Below are positions 1 through 6,481 of a DNA stretch of 8,677 nt, in pieces. Origin of the DNA: Prevotellaceae bacterium (GTDB lineage: Bacteria; Bacteroidota; Bacteroidia; Bacteroidales; UBA932); contig JAISPE010000104.1 of assembly GCA_031275145.1 (NCBI GenBank), positions 1 through 8,677 on the forward strand. Direction: 5' to 3'. The position numbers and the translations under genes were made by a program. The notes under the pieces are model-generated. The model was not told the DNA's origin. It saw only the letters and a list, made by a program, of their open reading frames with translations, and made no database searches. The stretch's first letter is position 1. The number at the start of each line of letters is the position of its first letter.

Positions 1-1122
1 GTCGCACACCTTTTTAAAAGCCTCGATAAAATACTGTGCTTCGTTTTCGGTTATACACAAAGGCGGCAGCAGGCGGATAATATTTGTAGATGAAGCGCCC
101 GTAAATATTCTGTGTTCGAACAGCAATTTACGCCGCATTTCCAGGACAGGTTCCGGCATTTCGACGGCTATCATCAGTCCTTTTCCGCGCAGTTCCTGTA
201 TTTGAGGGAACAAAGACAGTTCTTTCATCAAAAAGTTCCCGATTTTTTCCGCATTTGCGATAAGATTTTCTTCCATCATCACATCGGCAACGGTAATACC
301 TGCGACACATGCCAGATAAGCGCCTCCGAATGTAGTCCCCAGACTGCCTTTTACCGGCTGAAATTCCGGCGAGATAAACACTCCCGCCATAGGGAATCCG
401 TTTCCTGTTCCTTTGGCTACGGTTATCAGGTCGGGCCTGATTCCGGAATATTGATGATAAAAATATTTCCCCGAACGTCCGCAGCCGGACTGTATTTCGT
501 CAAGAATCAGCATCGTGCCGTACGATTTGCAAAGCGATGAAAGGTTTCGTAAAAAATCGTCTGTCGGGAATCTCACTCCGCCGACACCCTGTATTCCTTC
601 GATGATAACAGCGCAATATTCCCCCGATTTCAATTCATTTTCTGTCTGTTCGATATCGTTAAGAGGAACGAAAGTCACGTTATCGGTACGGTTATATGGC
701 GAAATATATTGAGGGACATCCGTTATGGCTACCGCGCCCGAAGTACGTCCATGGAATGCGCCTTTAAATGCAAGCGCCTTCTTTTTCTGCGTTCTGAAAG
801 AAGCAAGTTTCAGTGCGTTTTCGTTGGCTTCAGCTCCCGAATTACACATAAACAGAGAATAATCCCCGTATCCGCTTATTTCGCCAAGTTTTCTGGCCAG
901 AGTCTGCTGTTGTCTGTTTATAACCGAATTGGTGAAAAAAGCCAGCTGTTTCAATTGCTGTTCCATGTTTTTCACGAATTTCGGATGCGAATGTCCGATA
1001 GAGATAACAGCATGTCCTCCATAGAAATCAAGATATTTGTTTCCATCGGAATCGTACAGGTAACACCCTTCCGCTTTCGCGAGTTCCACATCCCAGACGG
1101 AATAGACGTCGAAAAGATTCAT
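1..1122 (-). CDS. argD: N-acetyl/N-succinyl-ornithine aminotransferase (class III PLP), 3' end cut by window
   Basis: This gene encodes a cytosolic PLP-dependent aminotransferase of arginine synthesis that exchanges an amino group between acylated ornithine semialdehyde and glutamate. From the ATG at 1122 the frame stays open for 374 codons to the window edge. The family is usually about 375 residues in Bacteroidales, so only the last few residues and the stop should be missing. Visible motifs are SGAEAN (95-100, phosphate binding), FHGRT (123-127), the cofactor-ring aspartate in LDEIQSG (D208), the Schiff-base lysine in VAKGTGNG (K237) and the GTTFGG turn (262-267). Bacteroides is known to run this pathway on N-succinyl intermediates, so the substrate is probably N-succinylornithine; that is inference from lineage. 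A related class III enzyme such as a GABA or lysine-pathway transaminase is less likely. The leader has no Shine-Dalgarno sequence and carries an unusual pentamer array. Confidence 0.93.
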   Translation of the reverse strand, partial: MNLFDVYSVWDVELAKAEGCYLYDSDGNKYLDFYGGHAVISIGHSHPKFVKNMEQQLKQLAFFTNSVINRQQQTLARKLGEISGYGDYSLFMCNSGAEANENALKLASFRTQKKKALAFKGAFHGRTSGAVAITDVPQYISPYNRTDNVTFVPLNDIEQTENELKSGEYCAVIIEGIQGVGGVRFPTDDFLRNLSSLCKSYGTMLILDEIQSGCGRSGKYFYHQYSGIRPDLITVAKGTGNGFPMAGVFISPEFQPVKGSLGTTFGGAYLACVAGITVADVMMEENLIANAEKIGNFLMKELSLFPQIQELRGKGLMIAVEMPEPVLEMRRKLLFEHRIFTGASSTNIIRLLPPLCITENEAQYFIEAFKKVCD

Positions 1123-1209
1123 TTTATTTCATTTCATTTCATTTTATTTGACAAGGGCAAGGGACTTTTTTCTCCATCAACGTGGACTTTATCGTCATAC
1201 ATGAATCTT
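1114..1209 (-). promoter_or_regulatory. Inverted repeat able to sequester the argD start codon
   Basis: The argD leader (minus strand, bases 1209-1201) contains AAGATTCAT, an exact 9-base complement of ATGAATCTT at 1122-1114, which is the start codon and the next two codons. Folded in the mRNA, this would bury the initiation codon in a hairpin with a loop of 78 nt. The match is exact and seen directly; a regulatory role is inference, and a chance 9-bp match is possible. No recognised Bacteroidota promoter (TTTG / TAnnTTTG) is visible in 1123-1397; the nearest resemblance is a one-mismatch TAATCTTG box at about 1288-1295 without a properly spaced upstream element. Confidence 0.3.
1121..1150. 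repeat. Pentanucleotide array (ATTTN x6) abutting the argD start codon
   Basis: Six consecutive pentamers read ATTTT, three copies of ATTTC, ATTTT, then ATTTG on the plus strand. In the argD sense direction this is a run of AAATG-type units whose last bases form the argD start codon. The three perfect ATTTC units occupy 1126-1140. Each interior unit supplies an ATG (at 1142, 1137 and 1132) that closes after two codons (ATG AAA TGA or ATG AAA TAA), so none extends argD. Slippage here would change leader length and the number of decoy starts but not the argD reading frame. Confidence 0.75.
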
Positions 1210-1397
1210 GTAGATTAACTTATTCTCCAGTGACACTTTGATTCACTTTTTTTCAATCATTAATGTTCAGTCCATTGATACCCCAAGTCAAGATTATCGT
1301 TTTTATGTTTTATCTTTTTGACAACTTGATCAAAATTTATCGGCAATTTTTAACATTAGACTTCAACGCTTTTGCATTAAAAATTTTATTGCGTCCA

Positions 1398-2159
1398 TCA
1401 CTTTAACACATATGAAGCATCTATCGTACCGTAACTGGATTGTGGTGTTACATCTATATCCCAAGTCGCAGTTCTGGATATGTCTATTTCTTTTACGCCA
1501 TCATTGACGCCATAGTCATCACGCGACAATATAATTGTCTGATAATCAGCCTTCGAGGGAGAGACAGTACCAAGACTGTTTCCCTTTTTGTTAATTCGCA
1601 GTGATACTGACGCCGACGAATACGGTGATGTAAGCACGAATTTAACTTTTTTCATGCTTGAGGAAACACCAAATGTCCAAAATCCTGGAAATGTTGAAGT
1701 ATTATAATTAAAAGATTTTGACCCCAAACTATGCCAAGTCTCATTATCATCCTCGTTACCACTTTTCAGACGAACGGGATAATTTGTCACGTTTTCCTGA
1801 GATGTTTGGCGACCGGAGAAAACCATACTGTAAGTCGAATCTGTTTTCTCACGTTCCAAACCTTCTCTAATAATAGCATTGAGATTCTCAAGCTCATCCA
1901 CAGTGCGGACATAAAATGCTTTGGATATACCCAACCTGACAGCCTTTTCCTCGGACAGATTTATAACATACTGGTCATTTTCCATAGTAACATACCCACC
2001 CTTACGTATAATATCCACCATTTTCCGTTCCTCGACTGAAAGTTTTGGCTCATCAGTTGAATCGGACCACTCCACATCATTTTGGCTACAGCCAACCATA
2101 CAAAAAATCATCACAATAATGCAAATTGTGTTAAAAAACAAAAAACTATTCCTTTTCAT
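1398..2159 (-). CDS. Hypothetical secreted lipoprotein (253 aa)
   Basis: I do not recognise this family. The N-terminus is a lipoprotein signal: basic MKRN, a hydrophobic stretch (about 5-22), and a lipobox-like M-V-G-C with the lipidated cysteine at residue 24. An acidic, polar tether follows (Q26 to about P38), which in this phylum can fit export to the outer-membrane surface, but no exact surface-export motif is obvious. Residues about 40-105 look mixed alpha/beta and charged. Residues about 130-253 are rich in Ser, Thr, Val and aromatic residues with alternating hydrophobic positions, which suggests a beta-sandwich module. No catalytic motif stands out. The gene stands alone: it has its own promoter at 2239-2268, a leader of roughly 70 nt, and 275 bp between its stop and argD. 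Only a weak imperfect hairpin follows the stop. The start at 2159 is the one that gives an intact signal peptide. Confidence 0.8.
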   Translation of the reverse strand: MKRNSFLFFNTICIIVMIFCMVGCSQNDVEWSDSTDEPKLSVEERKMVDIIRKGGYVTMENDQYVINLSEEKAVRLGISKAFYVRTVDELENLNAIIREGLEREKTDSTYSMVFSGRQTSQENVTNYPVRLKSGNEDDNETWHSLGSKSFNYNTSTFPGFWTFGVSSSMKKVKFVLTSPYSSASVSLRINKKGNSLGTVSPSKADYQTIILSRDDYGVNDGVKEIDISRTATWDIDVTPQSSYGTIDASYVLK

Positions 2160-2238
2160 AATGTACTAAATTTATAACTTTATAATTTACTTCTAATATC
2201 AATCATCATTACTTGATTTCCGTATTTAAACGAAAATA

Positions 2239-2268
2239 CAAAAGTACATGATATTTTTTAATTTCAAA
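2239..2268 (-). promoter_or_regulatory. Bacteroidota-type promoter of the lipoprotein gene
   Basis: On the minus strand a TTTG (2268-2265) and an 18-bp spacer precede TACTTTTG (2246-2239), which matches the TAnnTTTG -7 consensus exactly. The spacer is one base shorter than the usual 19-21. It predicts a transcript starting near 2231 and a leader of about 70 nt before the ATG at 2159. The surrounding DNA is very AT-rich (around 20% GC). Confidence 0.6.
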
Positions 2269-2369
2269 ATTAAATTATGTTAAAATTAGTCAAACTATGT
2301 TAAGGGCGACAACCAAATGAGTTAATTATTCGTATTTTAATCCATTAAATGGACTCGAATGTCGTAATT

Positions 2370-2549
2370 TTATAATCTCTTTCGAACTTTATGTCCGGCC
2401 TCGAAAGAAACTGATGTTTCAGATCGCTCCGAGTTGATGTTCCGATAGCAAGTGTTTTCGCCGTGAAATGAGCGGCACCGTCCTATGTTCCATTCAATGA
2501 TTTTTCCGGTAGATAAAAGGTTCCCGCTGTTTTTTAAACAGGTTAAATT
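2370..2549 (-). other. Start-less open frame in a GC-raised island; possible gene remnant
   Basis: The whole stretch 2160-2692 has no convincing gene. Inside it, about 2390-2520 rises to about 45% GC (59 of 130 by hand count), whereas 2161-2280 is about 18%. One minus-strand frame is open from just after a TGA at 2552-2550 to a TAA at 2372-2370, giving 59 codons with ordinary composition near its end (…SFEAGHKVRKRL), but no ATG, GTG or TTG start lies in it. It could be a decayed gene or the tail of one, a structured RNA, or chance. I see no recognised RNA motif, only small hairpins such as GAAAC/GTTTC at 2407-2420. The rest of 2270-2611 holds nothing I can name. Confidence 0.2.
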
Positions 2550-2611
2550 TCATTAATTAAAAACATATTGCAGGCTGTGTTTTTCATTTAAGCATTTACA
2601 AAACAATATTT

Positions 2612-2661
2612 GGATTTTCATATCTCCGATATATACAAAATATACCGGAGACCGAAAATCC
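2612..2661 (-). terminator. Hairpin terminator after the tig-clp cluster
   Basis: An imperfect palindrome starts 31 bp after the stop of the small winged-helix gene. The outer stem is GGATTTTC/GAAAATCC (8 bp), followed by a 2/3-nt internal loop, TCTCCG/CGGAGA (6 bp), then an AT stem of 6 bp closed by a 5-nt loop (2635-2639). In the minus direction it is followed by an AT-rich run with several T residues (AAATATTGTTTTG), so it suits a Rho-independent terminator for the upstream cluster, though the T tract is not pure. Confidence 0.55.
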
Positions 2662-2692
2662 TTTATGGCTTTGATTACTTAAAATCCTTTAC

Positions 2693-2872
2693 CTATTTTG
2701 CCGGCTCCCAGACACAGCGCTTTGGAGAAACAATCTGTCCCGATTCTTTCAGGAGTTTCATTGCTTTTTCCACTTCTTTTTTGTCTAAACCCGTAAGTTC
2801 AACTATTTTAGTTGTACCTAAAGGCTGCCCGGCTTTAACCATTGCTTCCAATACTTTTTCCTCTGCACTCAT
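2693..2872 (-). CDS. Small winged helix-turn-helix protein (59 aa)
   Basis: This short gene starts at ATG 2872 and ends at TAG 2695-2693. The protein begins MSAEEKVLEAMVKAG and ends SPKRCVWEPAK. The pattern is a single MarR/ArsR-like winged helix: helix 1 (about 3-14), a short turn with Q-P-L, helix 2 (about 20-27, TKIVELTG), the recognition helix (about 30-44, DKKEVEKAMKLLKESG), then a wing strand ending in the SPKRC-x-W motif with Cys53 and Trp55. I recall similar very small proteins in Bacteroidales and methanogens, often labelled MarR-like regulators; their targets are not established. It lies 36 bp downstream of clpX with no terminator between them and one after it, so it is probably the last gene of the tig-clpP-clpX transcript. 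There is no dimerisation extension, so DNA binding is inferred only from the fold. No Shine-Dalgarno sequence is visible. Confidence 0.75.
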   Translation of the reverse strand: MSAEEKVLEAMVKAGQPLGTTKIVELTGLDKKEVEKAMKLLKESGQIVSPKRCVWEPAK

Positions 2873-2908
2873 TTTTAACAGATATTAATGTGTTATACAA
2901 ATTATTAT

Positions 2909-4150
2909 TTATGCAACATACAATATGTTGTTTAATTTTTCGATCCTTTCTTTTGCATATTGCAGCGTAATATACAGTTCCTTTTGACTGTCCGAAGGCG
3001 ATTCGTACATGGCATCTACCATGACGGTTTCGAAAATCGACCGCAGTCCGCGCGCTCCGAGTTTAAATTCCATTGCCTTGTCAACAATATATTCCAGTAC
3101 CGAATCTTCAAACTGGAGTTTTATGCCATCCATTTCGAACAGGCGTATATATTGTTTGATTATTGCATTTTTAGGCTCTGTAAGAATCCTGTACATGGCG
3201 TCCCTGCTTAAAGGCAGCAAATATGTCAGGACCGGCAAACGGCCTATTATTTCGGGAATCAAACCGAAAGCCTTCAAATCGCTGGGGATAACGTATTGCA
3301 GAAGATTCTTCCTGTCAAGGATTTCTTTCTCCTTAACCGCCTTGTATCCCATTGACTGGGAATTTAACCGGCGGGAAACGATCTTGTCGATATCGTTAAA
3401 AGCTCCTCCGCAAATAAACAGAATGTTTTTCGTATTTACTACAATATATTGCTGTTCGGGATGTTTCCGTCCTCCTTTTGGCGGCACGTTCACCAAAGAA
3501 CCTTCCAGCAGTTTCAACAGTCCCTGCTGCACGCCTTCGCCGGAAACGTCGCGGGTAATGGAAGGATTATCGCCTTTACGCGCTATTTTATCAATCTCGT
3601 CAATAAACACAATACCTCTTTCGGCGGCCTGTACGTTATAGTCGGCAGCCTGCAACAAACGCGACAGTATGCTTTCCACATCTTCGCCGACATATCCGGC
3701 TTCCGTTAAAACTGTCGCATCCACAATTGCAAACGGCACATTCAGCAGTTTCGCGATACTGCGTGCAAGCAGCGTTTTGCCCGTACCCGTTTCGCCGACC
3801 ATTACTATGTTTGACTTCTCTATTTCGACGTCGTCGGTATTGATATTCTGGTCTATCCTTTTATAATGATTGTAAACGGCAACGGACAGATATTTTTTTG
3901 CATCGTCCTGACCGATAACATACTGGTCCAGGAACTTTTTTATCTCTCCGGGTTTTGGGACTGCCGAATTTTTGGCCGGTCTCCTTTTTCTTGGCGCTGC
4001 CGTATTCATCCGGTAATTTTCCGATACAACTTCGTGAACACGTTCGGCACAGTCGGGACAGATACAAGCGTCAATGCCGATAATCAACATGCTGACATTA
4101 TCCTCGCTAAGACCGCAGAAAGAACATTTCTTTTTCATCGTTTTACTCAT
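2909..4150 (-). CDS. clpX: ATP-dependent Clp protease, ATP-binding unfoldase subunit ClpX
   Basis: ClpX is the cytosolic AAA+ hexamer that recognises tagged substrates, unfolds them and threads them into ClpP. The protein is 413 residues, normal for the family. Domains in order: an N-terminal zinc-binding domain with C9, C12, C31 and C34; Walker A GETGTGKT at 119-126 (K125); pore-1 loop GYVGED at 152-157; Walker B with D184/E185; an RKH motif at 228-230; the ClpP-docking loop tip M267-G268-Y269, corresponding to the Ile-Gly-Phe loop of E. coli; the arginine finger in IGRLP (R304); and sensor 2 GARGLR with R370. The second Walker A residue is Glu where most ClpX proteins have Pro. The start ATG at 4150 overlaps the clpP stop (ATGA); a second in-frame ATG four codons in (M5) is an alternative. 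It sits with its partner clpP and with tig. Confidence 0.97.
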   Translation of the reverse strand: MSKTMKKKCSFCGLSEDNVSMLIIGIDACICPDCAERVHEVVSENYRMNTAAPRKRRPAKNSAVPKPGEIKKFLDQYVIGQDDAKKYLSVAVYNHYKRIDQNINTDDVEIEKSNIVMVGETGTGKTLLARSIAKLLNVPFAIVDATVLTEAGYVGEDVESILSRLLQAADYNVQAAERGIVFIDEIDKIARKGDNPSITRDVSGEGVQQGLLKLLEGSLVNVPPKGGRKHPEQQYIVVNTKNILFICGGAFNDIDKIVSRRLNSQSMGYKAVKEKEILDRKNLLQYVIPSDLKAFGLIPEIIGRLPVLTYLLPLSRDAMYRILTEPKNAIIKQYIRLFEMDGIKLQFEDSVLEYIVDKAMEFKLGARGLRSIFETVMVDAMYESPSDSQKELYITLQYAKERIEKLNNILYVA

Positions 4151-4821
4151 ATCCTGTTTAATTCTCTTTTTTTCATTACTTCATCAATCATTCCATATTG
4201 CAGAGCCTCGTCGGAAGTCATCCAGTAATCTCTGTCCGAATCTTTTTCGATTTTTTTTATGGACTGTCCCGTGTGTTGCGACAGTATTTTATAAAGTTCC
4301 TGTTTTGTTTTAAGAATTTCTTTTGCAGCGATTTCAATGTCGCTTGCCTGACCTTCGGCTCCGCCCAGCGGCTGATGAATCAGAATCCTCGAGTGAGGCA
4401 GTGCGGAACGCTTGCCCGGATGTCCGGCGGCAAGAAGCACAGCGCCCATCGATGCTGCCATACCGGTACAAATGGTTGCCACATCGGAGTTTATGATATG
4501 CATGGTATCATAAATTCCCAAACCCGCCGAAACAGAGCCTCCGGGAGAATTGAGATATATCTGTATATCTTTGGTATCTATCGAATCAAGATACAATAGC
4601 TGAGCCTGTATGATATTGGCAATTTCGTCGTATATGGGAGTGCCGAGAAAGATGATCCGTTCCATCATCAAACGGGAAAAAACATCCAGCGGCTGAACAT
4701 TCAACTGTCTTTCTTCCAAAATATACGGAGTGATTGAACTTTCTATCGCCGATGTATAACGGTACATGTTCAGGCTGCTGATGCCGGCATGTCTCAATGC
4801 ATATCTGTCAAAATCTTTCAT
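4147..4821 (-). CDS. clpP: ATP-dependent Clp protease proteolytic subunit ClpP
   Basis: ClpP is a serine peptidase that forms a barrel of two heptamers and degrades chains delivered by ClpX. The protein has 224 residues. The catalytic triad is complete: S124 in GMAASMG, H149 in ILIHQP, and D198 in DSDRDYW, with the family's usual spacing of 25 and 49. The oxyanion/strand motif NSPGGSV lies at 91-97. By alignment with E. coli ClpP, roughly the first 29 residues are a propeptide removed by self-cleavage near SITPYILEE. The sequence PYILEERQLNV and the stretch DYWMT are typical of Bacteroidales ClpP. Its ATG (4821-4819) overlaps the tig stop and its TGA (4149-4147) overlaps the clpX ATG, so all three genes are probably translationally coupled. 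Confidence 0.97.
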   Translation of the reverse strand: MKDFDRYALRHAGISSLNMYRYTSAIESSITPYILEERQLNVQPLDVFSRLMMERIIFLGTPIYDEIANIIQAQLLYLDSIDTKDIQIYLNSPGGSVSAGLGIYDTMHIINSDVATICTGMAASMGAVLLAAGHPGKRSALPHSRILIHQPLGGAEGQASDIEIAAKEILKTKQELYKILSQHTGQSIKKIEKDSDRDYWMTSDEALQYGMIDEVMKKRELNRI

Positions 4822-6278
4822 TCCTGTGATTCTTTATTATTTTCATGATTTTCTGTCGCAGAATTTTCCGTTACGGATTCTTCGACTGCAATTTCGTTTA
4901 CTGTTTCTTCCGTTTCGGGATTGTGTTCCGCAATAATCTCTTCCGTTTCGGAGTTTCCCGTATTAAAGAGTCCCTTAAATTCCTCAAAATTGAGATCTCT
5001 GGTATTCAGTTTCGCATTTTCTTTCAATATTCTTGCAAACTGTTTGCGTTTGACTCTGCGCAGTATCTCCTGCAATTTTGTTGTGTCGCTCAGATAGCGG
5101 TCTGCCAGCTGTTCGATCTCGCTACTGTTCATGTGTGCATCGTAATACATCCATTTTTCGAGATATTTTACAGCCTCGTTTTTCAATATTGCGGGAGTTG
5201 GCGTAAAATTATACTGTTGAAGTGTGGAGTCTATAATATGTTCCCATTTTACTTCTTCGGTGAAGTCTTTCACTGTGGATTCGAATGTTTCCGTTTCCGT
5301 TTCGGAATTTTTGTGTGCACAGCGAATGTATCTGGCTATAAAATCTTCGGGCAAAGTGATATTTGCTTTTTCCTTTACTGTTTCGACAGAATCAACATAA
5401 AGTTTGTCAAGACTTATAGTCTCATAGTCCGATTTCATCTTGTTTTTCAGATATTCTCTAAATTCTTCTTCGCTGTGTATCACGTCTTCGCCGGCGATGT
5501 AGTCGAAAAGGTCCTGATTCATTTGTACCGGCGTTTTTTTCGATATCTCAATTATTGTAAACGGAAGAAATTCCGGCAGCGATTCTGCTTCTTTTTCGGT
5601 TATTGCCAGCGATTTCAGCAGACTGTCTTCGTCAAATGCCCTGCGTATTTCGAGATCTATCAAGTCATTTGCCTTTGCCCCCAGAAACAGCGGTTTACAC
5701 TCATCGGATATTTGAGAAACCGAAAAATTTGCATACAGCATTTTTTCAGTGTCTTCTTTCATATATTTAACCTCCGCATAAACAGAGCAGTTTTCTTCGA
5801 CTGTTTCTGCATAATCGTAAACGAAATACTTGCTGCATATCATCTTGATTTCCCTGTCTATTTCCTCGTCGCTGACAAGTATGTTATAGTAGGGCAATTC
5901 TATTTCATTTATCTGAAAGGTAAATTCGGGAAGAAATCCGGCCTCGTATACAAATTCGAAATCTTTCGTTGTATTGAAATCCGTATACGGTTGCTTGTCC
6001 TCAGACGGTATCACTTCACCTATAAGATATTCGCTGTTTTCTTCTTCATAATTTCTGAGAGCTTCAAGAAGTATTTTGTTGATTTCTTCTATCAAAACAG
6101 GCTGTCCGTACATCTTTTTGATAAGAGACATCGGAGCATTCCCGGGTCGAAACCCTCTGATTTGAGCTGTTTGACGCGCTTTTCTTAATTCTTTTTCCAC
6201 TTTGGCGGCATAATCTTCCTGCGGTATTTTCACAGTCAGAGTAGCAACAAGCCCTTCTTTATTTTGTATTAATTCCAT
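4818..6278 (-). CDS. tig: Trigger factor, ribosome-associated chaperone / prolyl isomerase
   Basis: Trigger factor binds ribosomal protein L23 at the exit tunnel and shields nascent chains. I place the start at ATG 6278 (MELIQNKEG…), giving 486 residues; the frame stays open into the upstream tRNA, but that extension (WVRVPLSA…) is only tRNA sequence read as protein. The ribosome-docking signature GFRxGxxP is present as GFRPGNAP at 42-49, with Pro45 where E. coli has Lys. A divergent FKBP-like middle domain (roughly 145-245) and a helical C-terminal domain (roughly 245-435) follow, as in other Bacteroidota. The last 48 residues (439-486) are a strongly acidic, Glu/Asn/Thr-rich tail with one Lys and no Arg, beyond the usual end of the chaperone domain. 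The stop overlaps the clpP ATG by 4 bp. No Bacteroidota -7 box is seen in the 78-bp gap to the tRNA, so expression may depend on the tRNA promoter. Confidence 0.93.
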   Translation of the reverse strand: MELIQNKEGLVATLTVKIPQEDYAAKVEKELRKARQTAQIRGFRPGNAPMSLIKKMYGQPVLIEEINKILLEALRNYEEENSEYLIGEVIPSEDKQPYTDFNTTKDFEFVYEAGFLPEFTFQINEIELPYYNILVSDEEIDREIKMICSKYFVYDYAETVEENCSVYAEVKYMKEDTEKMLYANFSVSQISDECKPLFLGAKANDLIDLEIRRAFDEDSLLKSLAITEKEAESLPEFLPFTIIEISKKTPVQMNQDLFDYIAGEDVIHSEEEFREYLKNKMKSDYETISLDKLYVDSVETVKEKANITLPEDFIARYIRCAHKNSETETETFESTVKDFTEEVKWEHIIDSTLQQYNFTPTPAILKNEAVKYLEKWMYYDAHMNSSEIEQLADRYLSDTTKLQEILRRVKRKQFARILKENAKLNTRDLNFEEFKGLFNTGNSETEEIIAEHNPETEETVNEIAVEESVTENSATENHENNKESQE

Positions 6279-6356
6279 AAAAAAATTATATAGTATATAA
6301 TTGCGACAGAGAAAAATATTTGCAACTTCCTGCCTAAAATAATCTAAAAACTTTTG

Positions 6357-6439
6357 TGCGGATAGAGGGACTCGAACCCACACGCCTTACGGCACTAGAT
6401 CCTAAATCTAGCGCGGCTACCAAATTACGCCATATCCGC
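6357..6439 (-). tRNA. tRNA-Leu (anticodon UAG)
   Basis: The 83-nt RNA folds as a type II tRNA. It has a 7-bp acceptor stem GCGGATA/TATCCGC, a D stem GCG/CGC with GG in its loop, an anticodon stem CTAGA/TCTAG around the loop TTTAGGA (anticodon TAG, so UAG in RNA), a long variable arm with stem GCC/GGC, and a T loop TTCGAGT. The long variable arm, the UAG anticodon and discriminator A73 all indicate leucine, reading CUA/CUG and probably other CUN codons. The terminal CCA is not encoded (the gene continues ACAA). One oddity is a T-T opposition in the T stem (GTGGG/CCCTC, second pair). It has its own promoter at 6451-6481 and lies 78 bp upstream of tig with no terminator between. Confidence 0.95.
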
Positions 6440-6450
6440 AAACAACGCCG

Positions 6451-6481
6451 CAAAGGTATAACATTTTTTATCATCTCCAAA
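6451..6481 (-). promoter_or_regulatory. Bacteroidota-type promoter of tRNA-Leu (and possibly tig-clpP-clpX)
   Basis: On the minus strand TTTG (6481-6478), a 19-bp spacer, and TACCTTTG (6458-6451) match the TTTG-N19-21-TAnnTTTG consensus of the primary Bacteroidota sigma factor exactly. The expected start is within a few bases of the tRNA 5' end at 6439. It is the clearest promoter in the window and strong evidence for the phylum. Confidence 0.8.

Noticed and set aside
1143..1198. 18-codon minus-strand open frame upstream of argD as a possible leader peptide
   Set aside because: It contains no arginine codons and no ribosome binding site, so there is no support for attenuation by arginine.
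2610..2888. 92-codon plus-strand frame across the terminator and the small winged-helix gene
   Set aside because: The minus strand has a compact protein with a recognisable winged-helix pattern at 2693-2872, and the plus frame runs through the terminator hairpin.
4845..6188. 447-codon open frame on the plus strand, antisense to tig
   Set aside because: It is a shadow of tig. The product is dominated by Phe, Tyr, Cys and Ile, shows no domain, has no start context, and the opposite strand encodes a complete trigger factor.
6279..6383. N-terminal extension of trigger factor starting at 6383
   Set aside because: The extra 35 residues begin WVRVPLSA, a known artefact of translating tRNA genes, and overlap tRNA-Leu. 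MELIQNKEG at 6278 matches the family start.
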